A stretch of 31,706 nucleotides of DNA from Welwitschia mirabilis (taxonomy: Eukaryota; Gnetophyta; Gnetopsida; Welwitschiales). The DNA is taken from the NCBI GenBank assembly GCA_051453625.1, contig JBOZIK010000001.1:113673266-113704971 (forward strand), given 5' to 3'. The position numbers and the translations under genes were made by a program. The notes under the pieces are model-generated. The model had not been told where the DNA came from, made no database searches, and saw nothing but the letters and a program-made list of their open reading frames with translations. Positions 1-10,439 of this stretch are shown here, one piece after another (the first letter of the stretch is position 1; every line of letters starts with the position of its first letter).

Positions 1-405
1 ATAGTGATTTGATCAAGTTCAATCAGATCTCTAAACTAAGCGGCCATTCTCCTTAATAGATCTTCATCCTAAAACTTCAAGAAAAACTTGTGGATGCTGA
101 TCCAAATCAGAAGTTTATTAAACATATTTAGGTCCAATTGCACCCCAAGCATCCATTTGGCTAGGGCAAGTCCTTGAATGCTAAAAAACCATGGTTTTCT
201 TATGATTATTTTGTCCTGATCTTGTTCATTATCTAATTGGAATAATACTAACCCTTCTGGTATTGTGATAATGTTAACTTTGCTAAATCCTATCCATTTT
301 ATAGCAACCCATTTATGGATCCAAATCCAACCTTGGATGAGGAATGGATGAGACAAATTTGCTGATCAGGCTATATTTGAGCTTCTTCTTGATTTTACTA
401 CATGC
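1..405 (-). pseudogene. LINE ORF1 fragment, DUF4283-like domain (second copy)
   Basis: On the minus strand an open stretch from 356 to 69 encodes a DUF4283-like nucleic-acid-binding region, the N-terminal domain of ORF1 in plant L1-like LINEs; I see KVNIITIPEG, LVLFQLDNEQDQDK, and WFF followed by LALAKW. The DNA of 1-405 aligns along its whole length with 3414 to about 3825 (same order, same strand, clearly similar by eye), so this is ORF1 of a sister LINE and not part of the element to its right. The right end is cut by the N gap; the left end leaves the window. Decayed, not expected to make protein. The domain call rests on motif recognition and on its match to the better preserved copy next door. 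Confidence 0.75.
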
Positions 406-505
406 NNNNNNNNNNNNNNNNNNNNNNNNNNNNNNNNNNNNNNNNNNNNNNNNNNNNNNNNNNNNNNNNNNNNNNNNNNNNNNNNNNNNNNNNNNNNNNN
501 NNNNN
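406..505. other. Assembly gap (100 N)
   Basis: Exactly 100 N, the usual placeholder for a gap of unknown size. It separates ORF1 of one LINE from the RT domain of another. Any reading frame drawn across it is an artefact. Confidence 0.99.
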
Positions 506-2784
506 AGGAGCTACAACTTCTTTGGATGGATTCCAAAATATAATTCCAAATACTAGTCTTGTGCAAATTTTGAAGAGGGATATCCAGTTAGATATCTTAT
601 AAATCTCCTAACTTTGTATTCAGGATTTGGGCAATTTCACCCCCTCTGATACATTTTCTTCTTAAGATGTGTATTCTTGATTTGTTCCAATTCATGTGAA
701 TCCCTCTTGCCTTTGCAATGGTTTTCATGACATTTTTTATTGCTTTTGCTTGCTGACATGAAGCTCTAATCATGATGATGGTGTCATCTGCATAGTAATT
801 ATTGAAAAGGGTTTGGCCTCTAATTCTGATTTCTATAACTTTGTTCCTTCTTTAAAAAAAACCTACAAAGCATTCATCACAAACCAAAAAAGATATGAAG
901 ATAGGGGATTCCCTTATCTTAAACCTATTCCTACTAAGAAAAATTTTGATTTATGGTTGTTTATCTCCACACTAAAGTCAGCAGAAGCCTGCATGTCTAG
1001 CCAGAGATTAATGACATCTTAAGAGAATCTTGTTCTCCTAAGAATACACCCTAAAGCTTACCAACTAACAGAATCATAAGCTTTAGCAATATCTAGTTTG
1101 ATAATAAGGAGAAGAAATTTGTATTTTTTAATAGAGTGAATGATCTCATGAGTCAAGAGGATTTAGTTTTAGATATACCTAGATCAAATGAAGCCATATT
1201 GATTCTCTGAAATCACATTGGGGAGCAAGGGGGAAATTTGGCCAACATGATTTTTGCAAAAAGTCTGTAAATGATGTTACAAATCCCAGGGGCCTAAAAT
1301 CATCTAGTTTACTAGCATTCCTTTTTTTTGGTATGAGTACCACTCTAGTTTTAATCATCTCCCTTGAAATCTATCTATTGTCAAAGACTTCTTACATGAT
1401 ATTATGGAGGTTATCCCCTAGGATGGAGAAGTCTGATTTGAAAAATTCGATTGGCCAACTGTCAAGGCTAGGGACTTAGTTATTCTTTATGGATCTGACT
1501 GAAGCTAAAATATCTTCTCTACTCAAGGTTTTAATCAACATAATAATGTCTTCATTTGAGACTTTCTTGTTTTCTAGAATTAAGTCAAGGGCGATATCGT
1601 CCCATTTTCATATTCTCTAAAGATGGGCCTGCAATTCCTTGGCTATGTCTTCTTTATTTTTTATGACTTGACCTCCTACAGAAAGTCTTCTGATTCTATT
1701 ATTAGATCTATACTGTTTGTCCTACTGGAAGAAGAATTTAGTATGCTTATCACCCTCTTTTGAGCACTTGATTTTGGATCACTCTCTCCAATAATGTTCT
1801 TCATCATCATTTATTTCTTAGAGATCCATTAGGCTTTGATATTCTCTGTTTCTAAGACTTTTTTGATTACCTTCCTCCTCCTACTCGGTTTAGATACTTT
1901 TAAGTTCCTCCCTAAGTTAAGCCTTTAATTTAAACTTCTCTTTGTTTTTTCTTCTTCAATTTCTAATGTGGGCCTTTAGGGTATTGAGGCCTCTGTACAA
2001 AAAAGTTAAAGATTGGATTCCATCATACTGTGACCATATTTTTTCTAATAGAACTCTAGTTTTTGTCTGATTGATCTAATAACTTTCCATATGAAATAGA
2101 GTTTTTGAGGGTAAAATTACTTCCAGTCTGAGCTTGATGGGATGACAATTCGAGGAAATCTGGTTCAGACCACAGTCTTCAAGTAAAAGCTTAGCTAAAT
2201 CCTTCCCAGCCAAAACTCTGTCAATCTTAGACATTATCAGAACTTTGTCTACTCTTTTATTTGACCACATGTATTTACACCCAACAATAGGGACGTCTAT
2301 GAGGAAATATCTTACCAAGAAATATTTTAGAATTAAGGCTGCTCTATAATTCCAGTTATCACCCCCTGATTTTTCCTAGTAGTGAAGACATTGGTTGAAG
2401 TCCCCCAAAATAAGCCATTTATATTTATCTACTACTGTCCTCTGAGCGTCTTTCAATATATCAGCATTGTCTGGATTGTGTTATGGACTGTAAATATTTA
2501 TGATGGTCTAGCTTTTACTCTTAAAAAAGATTGTGATGTGGTTCCTACTACTATGAATCAGATCTACCTCTTTTTTGGTGACCAAAAGGTCACCGAAATT
2601 CCCTTGGGCTGCAATGGTGAAAGATATCCATTGTCGCCCTAGATTCATCATTCCCATATTATTTTTTTATCTTCATTTCTTGTAAGCAAACTAAATCAAT
2701 ATTGTTTTGACTGATTAGATTTTGTAGGATCTTTCTCTTGCAGGAGGACCCTAATCCCCTATAATTCCATGTGAGGTAATTCAT
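506..2784 (-). pseudogene. LINE ORF2 (endonuclease-reverse transcriptase), copy 1, truncated
   Basis: ORF2 nicks target DNA and reverse-transcribes the element RNA. The ATG at 2784 opens MNYLTWNYRGLGSSCKRKIL, the usual start of plant L1 endonucleases, followed by DLVCLQEMK. The endonuclease continues with a GDFN motif (2405-2394) and SKIDRVLAGKDL near 2240-2205; the C-terminal SDH-type motif reads SNCH (2153-2142), so a catalytic position is altered. A linker with DDEEHYWRE and KEGDKHTKFFF follows, as expected. The RT shows LIPKK..A, LDIAKAYD with the first Asp at 1093-1091, and YADD at 794-783, so both RT catalytic motifs survive although stops and frameshifts are frequent (one near the T-run at 2660). 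The frame is cut by the gap at 505; the C-terminal part is absent. Confidence 0.85.
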
Positions 2785-3928
2785 CGGAGGTTTTTTTGCC
2801 CTTTTTAAGAGTTTGTCCTTTCCTTAAGGTATTTTTAATGGTAGCTTGAGAACTATTTGTAATTTTCTCTATTATTTCTCATTCTCTATGGGTTCTATTG
2901 CTAGGCCCTCCCTTCGTTTGGGTTTCCACTTCATTGGATTCATTTTCATGTTGAGGTTGTTGGATATCATTATCATCCATGAGAGGTTAAAATGGGTTAT
3001 GCTCCTATTCTAATACTTCCTTTTTCTTGCTTTCCTTGGGAAAAACTGTAGTACTTTTTCTAGTTTGTTCCTTCTTTTGTTTATGTTGACATATGTTTTA
3101 GTTATGACCTATTTTCCCATAAAAAGTGCAGGTTTCCTTTGGCTTTTCTTCAATATCAATCAGTCTTTTCTAGCATTCTTTACATAGATGACCTAATCTT
3201 CCACAATGTGAGCATTTCTTTTCAAAAGGTGCATATCTCCCAGAGAGGTGTCCTGATTTTCCATAGATTATGTAGGGAATCAGAAGGCTCTCATATGTAA
3301 TGTCAAGATTACAAATGCCCCATTTAGATCTAAACTTTATAGGTTGGATCTCATTAGTATCCTCGATGCTCATCCAAATACAAAATCTGATCAACACTAA
3401 TCTTATCTATTTAATAGTGATTCGATTAAGTTTGATCAGATCTCCAAACTAAGTGATTATTCTCCTTAATAGATCTTCATCCTAAAACTCCAAGGGGAAC
3501 TTGTGGATGTAGATCTAGATTAGAAGTTTCTTAAATAGATTTGGGTCCAATTGCATCTCTGGTGTCCATTTCTCTAGGGCAAGGTCTTGAACACCAAAAA
3601 ACCATAGTCCTCTTGTGATTATTTTATCCTCGTCTTGTTCATTATCCAGTTGGAATAATACTAGCCATTTTGGCATTACAATAATGTTAACTTTGCTAAC
3701 TTCTATCCACTTCATAGCAACTGATTCATGGATCTGATCCAACCTTGGACAAGAACTAGATGAGATAAGTTTACTGATCAGGCTGTATTTGAGCTTTTTT
3801 TCAATTTCACTACATGCATCTTCATTGATGTTCAACATAAGGGATTTTCCTTCCTTAGAGAACTGAGTCTTCTCCATATTAAGGCCAAACCCCTCAACAA
3901 AAGCCCTAAAATCTGACCAAAACTGCAA
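2759..3928 (-). pseudogene. LINE ORF1 (RNA-binding protein), copy 1, nonsense-riddled
   Basis: ORF1 of plant L1-like elements encodes an RNA-binding protein that coats the transcript. One reading frame runs from 3928 to a terminal TAG at 2761-2759, about 390 codons. In order: residues 1-60, a start with NMEKTQFSKEGKSL; about 70-175, a DUF4283-like domain (KVNIIVMP, LVLFQLDNEQDEDK, then PLEF..DEDLLRR); about 239-252, a CCHC zinc knuckle (CSHCGRLGHLCKEC, 3214-3173); about 267-280, a second knuckle (3130-3089) with Tyr in place of the second Cys; then a charged Lys/Glu-rich tail. I count nine in-frame stops and no frameshift; the first is at 3517-3515. The first codon drawn here may not be the true start, since the homologous frame continues upstream without a clear ATG. 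The end overlaps ORF2 by about 26 nt. Confidence 0.8.
3089..3214 (-). other. Paired CCHC zinc knuckles in LINE ORF1
   Basis: Two retroviral-type knuckle motifs in tandem in the ORF1 frame. The first (3214-3173) has intact CX2CX4HX4C spacing. The second (3130-3089) keeps the first Cys, the His and the last Cys but has Tyr for the second Cys and a stop codon inside. Such knuckles bind element RNA; the second could not bind zinc normally. Confidence 0.8.
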
Positions 3929-4129
3929 AATGAAATATTCCTATAACTTACCTGAAGAAAGTTTGTCTTATGGCCAAAATCTCACCCCCACTCTATGACC
4001 AAGGACTGAAACCGCCCTTACCGATCCATGATCCTCCAAGCCTTGCTCCCTTCTGTACTTTAGATTTACCAAAACCTATCAGATCTTCAAAACCTTAGTA
4101 GAGTTCCTCTCATTCCTCCAACATAATAA

Positions 4130-5330
4130 TTCTCCTTCAAGACCAACATTTTTTATTTGTACTAACCATTTTTTAAATAATTCTAGCAAGCTCATGGCTC
4201 ATTACCTTTTCTTGGTTATTAGGTTGAGGATGATAAGAAGTAGATAATTAATGAGATATACCATATTTTAGTATAATATTTCTAAATCTTTTATCATAGA
4301 AATTGGTTTCTTGATCACTAATGATTACTTTAGGATGATCAAAACAAGATAGAACATGATTTTTTGAGAATATAATAATTGTCTTAGCATTATAATCTCT
4401 ACAAGCTTTAACTTATAAACATTTAGTAACATAATTTATATAAACAAGAATATAAATATTACCAAAGAAGGCTGTGAATGGCCTAATAAAATTTTAATAT
4501 CCCAAATCAAAAGGTTCACAAAAAATAATAAGTTTAAGAGGTATTTCATTTTTTTTACTAATACTACCATCCATTGGCATTTATCCCTCATATCTCTAAA
4601 ATGGGTAGGTCCAAAAAAACTAGCATTTGATACTTTACATCTAGTTTTCTTTCTACCAAACTTACCATTACGCCTATTCTTATTATAAAATTCTAGGATA
4701 CTAACCAATTTAACTCTTAGATACACATTCTAAAAAGACTTGATTAGCATAATATAAAACAATAATAGTAGTTCATGCAAAGATTTATATTATTGAAACA
4801 AAATTTTCTTTTTCTCATAATAAGATATGTTTTTAGGGAGTTTACCTTAGGATTTAAACTTTGCAATAAAACCATACCAATGTAAAGCATTAATAAAAGA
4901 TAAATTTTTATCAAAAAAACTTTCATTAATTTTAGTTAAATCGACAAGTAAGGAAAGGCAAGATAAATGATTGGTAATAGGATTTTTTTTTTTTGCTTTA
5001 TTCTTAATGGTGATATCAAATTCTTACATAAGTAAAGCTTAATGCACAAGATGAAATTTAGTTAAAGGGATATTTAAACTATATTTTAAAATAATAAAGA
5101 TAATTACTAACATCCTCTTTTTTGTAGTAGAGTAGTTAAGTCATGCATCATGAAAAGTTTTATTAGCATAGGAAATAACAAATTTCATACTTATATCCCT
5201 ACTCATAAAAATAACATAATATTTTAGATAGAACACAAGATTCCTTGGCGATAATGCCAATTTTGATTAAAGGAAAAACTTAGTTTTTGAAACAAAGAGT
5301 TCACACTTTAAGCCTTTGCAAAAAGAACTG
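4130..5330 (-). pseudogene. Ty3/gypsy (OTA, Athila-like) pol relic: RNase H to integrase core
   Basis: Read on the minus strand: near 5200-5050 is RNase H (ISYANKTFHDA, LNYSTTKKR) with an internal loss of sequence; about 5020-4940 has EFDITIKNKAKKKNP and NHLSCL, the RNase H end typical of Athila-type pol; near 4700-4570 is a zinc-binding HHCC-like region (GKFGRKKTRCKVS, ASFFGPTHFRDMRDKC) that has lost some ligands; from 4555 the integrase core begins with KKNEIPLKLIIFCEPFD, then SFGNIYILV, VIISDQETNF and YHPQPNNQEKV. The D,D,E triad reads K,D,K: the first Asp and the Glu after PNNQ are replaced. Stops and frameshifts are scattered. It ends on the left at the LINE copy 1 boundary. No LTR could be tied to it. 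RT proper is not recognisable to its right. Confidence 0.8.
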
Positions 5331-6347
5331 TATACTGAATAATTTAATTCTAAGAAAATAAATAATACATAAATAATTTACTATAGAGCATAAATAAATC
5401 TCCTAGGTCAACTTGCATATATAGTGAAAGAATATGAGCATCACATATATAGAAATTTGGCATAGATTTTTAGAAAATGTTGCATATTCTCTTATTAATC
5501 TTTAACTTTACATGATAAAGCAACTATTCTCAAGTGACATTCACATAATTATAACACATGAAGTATACAAACCTTAAGCATTACATGTGTAAAAAATTCA
5601 AATTTCACAAGATGTACAAATGTAAATGCAATGAATAAGAAAAAAATACTATTTAATAAACATTCACTATTATTCTAAAGATTATTTATAAGTCAAGCAA
5701 ATAATTAAGGGAGTTAAAGGTAATTAATCTATCTTAAATCATTGTTATGTAAAAATAATTTTATTTGAAAATTTCATTACTTAAAGTAACATAAAATGAA
5801 TATATATGAGTTGTTTAAATGTCTTATTCTATCCTATACTAATTGTAAAACAACTTAAAATTAAAATATAGCACTTTGAAAACATGATTATTAAAATTGA
5901 CATAGTAAACCATTTGAATTTAATAATATTTTGGCTAAATTTCAATGTATTTGATTTGAAAGATAACTCTTAACTAAACTTGAAATGAGTTGCAAACATG
6001 ATGTAAAAATAACTTAGATTAAAAATCAACTAGTTATTTTTAAAAAAATCATCATGTGAGTGCTTATTCTATCAAAGTAAAACTAAGTAAATTTTATGAC
6101 ATTTTAACAGGAAGAAAAAGAAAAGAGAAAGAAAGAAAGTAAAAGAATGTGAAAACATGGACTTATAACTTTTCATAACACTTAACATAATTAGAATATA
6201 TCCTAAAAAAATGTTTTTAAAATAAAAATTCAATATAAAAAAGATCGATTAAAAATTCATAAGAAACAAACTATCTAAAAAATTTTGCAAACATTATGGT
6301 CAACTCTAATTTGAACAAAAACATTAAGAAAATTATAAAACTTAAAT
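5331..6347. other. A-rich stretch without recognisable content
   Basis: I see no coding similarity, RNA gene or clear repeat on either strand. By position it could be decayed RT or LTR sequence of the minus-strand gypsy relic to its left, but nothing in it shows this. Confidence 0.5.
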
Positions 6348-6512
6348 AAATACTAATATAAGATAAGATTATAACTTTATTAAGATAGAGTAATAATACC
6401 TAACAAAATCACTATACAAAATTGAAAGTACTTAAATACTAATATAAGATAAGATTATAACTTTATTAAAATAGAGTAATAATATCTAACAAAATCACTA
6501 TACAAAATTGAA
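6348..6512. repeat. 86-bp tandem duplication, near-identical
   Basis: Two head-to-tail copies, 6348-6433 and 6434 to about 6512. Both run from AAATACTAATATAAG to ACAAAATTGAAA and I find only about two mismatches over the aligned part. They are far more alike than any other repeat pair in the window, so this duplication is young. No coding content. Confidence 0.92.
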
Positions 6513-7920
6513 AAATTCAGGTTTCATAGATTTAGAAAAATTATAAGTAAAACTACAACTTTGATTATAAATGATCAAAATGGGATTTTAGAGGTCAAAT
6601 TTTGATTTTGACTTCTTGAGAATGAAACTTTTTAAACTAAGCAAGGAATATTTTAACAAATGTAAGAAAAATTCAAGTTACTAAAAAAGAGCATTAAAAT
6701 TCACTAGTCTACTTCAATTTGAGAAAGGAGGAGGAGGAAGAGATGGGGTGGAGAGGGAAAAAATGGAGGAGACTAATATAAAATTAAATAATTTTAGCTT
6801 TAAAATTTAGTCAGTTATACATGTACATGATAAATTCATGCTATTGAAAAAAAGAAAAGAAGAATTCATCATTTAATGGTTAAGAAGATGGATGGAATTA
6901 TAAGAGAATGGTATGAGAAGAAATGAGAAGAATAGAGGAAAGACAAGAGAAGAGAGATAAAAAATGTATTTATTTTAATATAGAGTCATTAACTATAAAT
7001 AATTAGAAAATTCTATAATAGGTACTAAATATATAACAATCGTATTAGCACTAAATATGCAACACTATGTAGAAAATCTAATTGAATTAAAAGAAATGAA
7101 TAATAAAAATAAAGACATCATGTAAACCTAAGCACAAAAACATAAGGGAAAAATAATGCTTCATAGTTTTAGATGTAACTATTAAAATTTCAATTAGTAT
7201 TTAATTTGATTAACTATAAGATTTAGTACCTTATTCGCCTCCTACATGGCTAGTTCACATGCACTTCATCACCTTGTAGTACCATTTAGATAAATGGGAA
7301 TGGAGGAAATGAGATTAAAAATTAATTTTAAGAGGATGTGATAGAATAAAAATTAATGTATGCTATTATAATAACAAGAATGAATAATAAAAAAGGCCTT
7401 TGAATTTAATATAAAGAGAAGGTCAAATTAGAAGAGAAGAAACAAGATAGAAATGTGATAAAAAATTCCTTCCAAAGCATGGAAATGGCATAAAATGAGT
7501 TTGATAGCATGTAGATAACTTAAATATGCTTTGTTATCATTGATTTTTGGCTTGACATTGCAAAAGGAAGGGAGGGTTTTTATATATGTACTAGAGTCAA
7601 GCAAAGAAGTTTTGATAACTTGTAAATTTCATCATGTAATTCTCACTGTAAAATTGTGAATAATTGTATGGCACTTTAGCATTAATTTACACTATGAATT
7701 AGAACTATAGTGCTACAGACAGTTATGCTAATAGTTACCAATAATCCAAAAATGTAAATTAACTTAGTTTTACTTTGATAACTGATATGACATGAAAACA
7801 TTATATTTGACTTAGAACAATAAGAAATAACTAAATTATGGCTTCTAAAATGTAAATTTATAAGGTACTCATGGTTCAGTATACTCTGATGTGATGCATC
7901 TAGTGTCAAACCAAGTTATA
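6513..7920. other. Non-coding AT-rich DNA with purine-rich block at 6721-6965
   Basis: About 6721-6770 and 6845-6965 are strongly purine-biased on the plus strand (GAGAAAGGAGGAGGAGGAAG, then repeated GAGAAGA-type runs), i.e. pyrimidine-rich on the minus strand. Such blocks occur in gypsy untranslated regions and in plant 5' UTRs, but no gene or LTR could be attached. The rest of the interval shows nothing recognisable; a short minus-strand frame at 7909-7682 looks like chance. Confidence 0.45.
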
Positions 7921-9244
7921 ATTATCCTGTTAGCAAGTGGGCAAAATAGGATGATGAAAAAAAATTTATGAGTCATTTGTAGGGCTAACATGTTAATGTA
8001 GTCCTTCATTCTCTACATTTTCACCTTATATATTGATATTTTGATTATGATCTTTATGAATTACCTCAAAGCAGATCAAAAGGAATGATTTTTCTCATCA
8101 ATTCAGTGATCCTTTTTTAAATTGAAAAGTCCAAGGATAACTATAAATATGTTACTATAGTTTACAAAGTAATTGAAAATTATAACTTTTAATACCTCAT
8201 TTTGTTAAAAGTTTAGGCCTTATCACATCCCCTAACTAGTATCCTTATATATATTATGCAAGTAATGGAAATAAGAGAAATGAAGCCTACTATTGATCTA
8301 GATGTTTGCTTGTAAGGTGTGGCATTAGATATGATATCAAAATACCTAAATATTTTCATTATTTTACTTAATGATGAGGAATTACATTATTTACCTAACC
8401 CTATAAATTCATAATCTAAATGTTTGTAGCTTATATAAATGGTTGTACTTTTGAAGGTTGGTCATGTAAATAAAAAAACATGTAATAGGAATAGTACCAA
8501 TACTTATAATCATATGTGACATGGAAAATACTAAGTATAATATAGAGATATTAAAATTTCAACCTCTTTATTCATTATTCTAAAAATCGAAGCAAAAATT
8601 TTATTTCTTTTTATTAATTTTTAAACTTAAAAATAAGGACACAAGCTAGATAATATAAAGCATATCCAAAATATCATATCATAATTTGGTATTTATAAAT
8701 GTAGTGAATCACATAGATTTCATACATAAAAAATGTATACTAACATATATTAGATAATTAACTGTTAAATACATAAAAAATACTAATAAAGATGGGGGTG
8801 AAGTAAGAAAGATTCCATTTTACTACAAACAAATATGAGATAACTAGTATCAAAATAATAAGTAGATTAAAAGATCATAAGTATTATAAGACATAAAAAA
8901 CAATTAGCTACATTTATCAACTAAGATAAAACTAGGATTATTAGGTAAAAAATACATTTCTTCATAATTTATTAAAAAAGAAAAATTAAGAATAAAATTA
9001 AAAGTTTTTTTTAAATTTTTCAATTTACTTAGTAAATTTTGAAAAAAAAATAAGAGTAGGTTATCCCAAAATCTCATAACTATTTTGAATGTAACACATG
9101 ATATTTGTAGCTCCCATTTTATTACCTAGAAGTATTAATTATTTTGAGTTTATTAAAATCAAAAGCAAAAATAAATATTTAATATCTTTTGGTTTTTTAT
9201 ATTTTATCACATTTAAATCGAAAAGATGAATCAAAATAGATATT
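7921..9244. other. AT-rich stretch without recognisable content
   Basis: No similarity to known domains or to the other repeats in this window was seen. Low-complexity A- and T-runs are common (for example 8995-9060). Confidence 0.5.
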
Positions 9245-9480
9245 AACTACATTTAAATTTTTATTAGTAAATAATTTGAGTTTAGATCCATTCACTCTTT
9301 GAAGTTAACTAGTTTTTGGATCTTGAGTATCAACGGTTTGCAAAGGAAATTTGTGAATAACATAGAAGGGTCTTTCCATTTTTATTTTCATTTTCTAAGA
9401 AGTAAATAAAATTAAGAATTAAAAAGAAAAAGCTTATCATCTAGTTGAAAATTTTTCTTAAGAATGTAAGGATCATTGAA
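9245..9480 (-). pseudogene. Gypsy integrase C-terminal fragment
   Basis: Read on the minus strand from 9480: NDPYILKKNF, then DDKLFLFNS, a short gap with stops, KMERPFYVIHKFP, then TQDPKTS and RVNGSKLK. This matches the end of OTA-type gypsy integrase, where a small barrel of the form GPF.V...P.G.V...DPKTG..FKVNGQRLK follows the catalytic core. Similarity stops at about 9477, where the sequence TGAACTCAGAGGGG begins, suggesting another element was inserted into the frame. It cannot belong to the 4130-5330 relic in simple order, because on the minus strand a C-terminus should lie to the left of its core. Confidence 0.75.
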
Positions 9481-10439
9481 CTCAGAGGGGAGGGGTGAAT
9501 GAGGTCTACCAAATTAAAATCATGATTGAATTCAAATAAAAATAAATAATACTAACCTTATTAAATTAATATGGTTTCGAATCTGGGTACATCCATACAT
9601 AGAGGGTAGCTTCCTTCACAACCTATAAAATAATGGTTTTAAAGCACCACTAATCTTACATGCAAATGAGATGCTCCTTGCAAAGTTACATTCTCTTTCA
9701 CTTAGGGATTACAAGATATAAAAATAAATTGTGCTCATAAGCACTTAAGAAAGCACACCCATAGAAGGGTTGCTTTATAGTTGGGAATCCTACATAAGGG
9801 ATCCTAAAGATAATAATAATAAATGGACTATAATAAATGAATTCAAAAATCTAATAATCATATAATGAAGTACACATAAATAATGCTAATAAAAAGAAAA
9901 CACCAAGCCTAAAAGATGTCACTTTGATGGAATGCTTAAGTTTTTCTTATTGTAGTTACCAATGAGTATAAGATGAGAGCAATGTAGCTATGTTTTGTGA
10001 TGCCAACTTGACCTATTTAATATACTTATAGAGTATATTTTCAGGTCCTATTTCCAGGTTTTTTCAAAGATTTATGCTAATTAAAAGATGCAATAATTTC
10101 CAACACAAAAAGCCATTTTTGGATAATGATGAATCAAAGTAATGTAATGAAGAAATTATGGTCATCCTCCATATCATGAGAATGATAGAGGGGATAATAA
10201 TAAGAAAAGTAAGATCATCCTCTATGTTATAAGGAAAATGATCAGGATGATAGTTAGCATATTGGACATGTGCTAAGTGTTAATTAATAGATGGATATCA
10301 TCCTCTATGTTATAGGGATGACATGATGGACAATAGTTAAATTTATTTATAAACTTAATTAAATTGTTATGACAGAATGGATCTAATACATACCTCTTCG
10401 TTTCACATACTTTAGCGACCGATCCCAACCTATGAATGG
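9477..10439 (+). mobile_element. LTR-like sequence starting TGAACTCAGAGGGG
   Basis: The phrase CTCAGAGGGGAGGGGTGAAT near the start resembles the opening of many plant LTRs (a run of G followed by GTGAAT), it begins with TG, and it starts exactly where integrase similarity ends. Farther in are features common in such LTRs, for example a TTATAGAGTATATTTTCAGG stretch near 10027-10046. No matching second LTR, primer site or target duplication was found, so it may be a solo or truncated LTR. It merges without a visible border into the next LTR. Confidence 0.4.
10161..10325 (+). repeat. Short direct repeats (CATCCTCTATGTTATAGGG type)
   Basis: Three copies of a roughly 20-base motif, near 10163-10181, 10213-10231 and 10289-10307: CATCCTCCATATCATGAG, CATCCTCTATGTTATAAGG and CATCCTCTATGTTATAGGG. 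Spacing is about 50 and 76. They lie upstream of an LTR TATA-like box, where U3 enhancer repeats are found in other elements; a regulatory role is inference only. Confidence 0.6.

Larger units (their letters stand above)
506..4100 (-). mobile_element. L1-like LINE, copy 1 (3' end lost in gap)
   Basis: Read on the minus strand the order is ORF1 (DUF4283-like domain, two CCHC knuckles), then ORF2 (apurinic-type endonuclease, linker, reverse transcriptase), the standard layout of plant L1-clade retrotransposons, which integrate by target-primed reverse transcription. The 3' part of ORF2 and the poly-A tail fall in or beyond the gap at 406-505. The 5' end lies somewhere in 3950-4150, where it meets a gypsy integrase relic; the exact junction is not visible. 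A second copy of the family lies at 24891-30018. Confidence 0.85.

Noticed and set aside
344-602. Frames running across the 100-N gap
   Set aside because: They are open only because N codons are not stops.
2382-2642. Plus-strand open frame of 86 codons
   Set aside because: Antisense to the LINE endonuclease; the minus strand explains the sequence.
5236-5256. Near-palindrome TTGGCGATAATGCCAA first read as a primer site
   Set aside because: It falls in the coding relic just before RNase H and no LTR end adjoins it.
7682-7909. Minus-strand frame of 75 codons
   Set aside because: Isolated, no similarity, no coding neighbours.
7329-8235. Possible inverted pair (GGATGTGATAGA near 7333, its complement near 8217-8232)
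   Set aside because: About 12 bases only, no extension on either side; expected by chance in such DNA.
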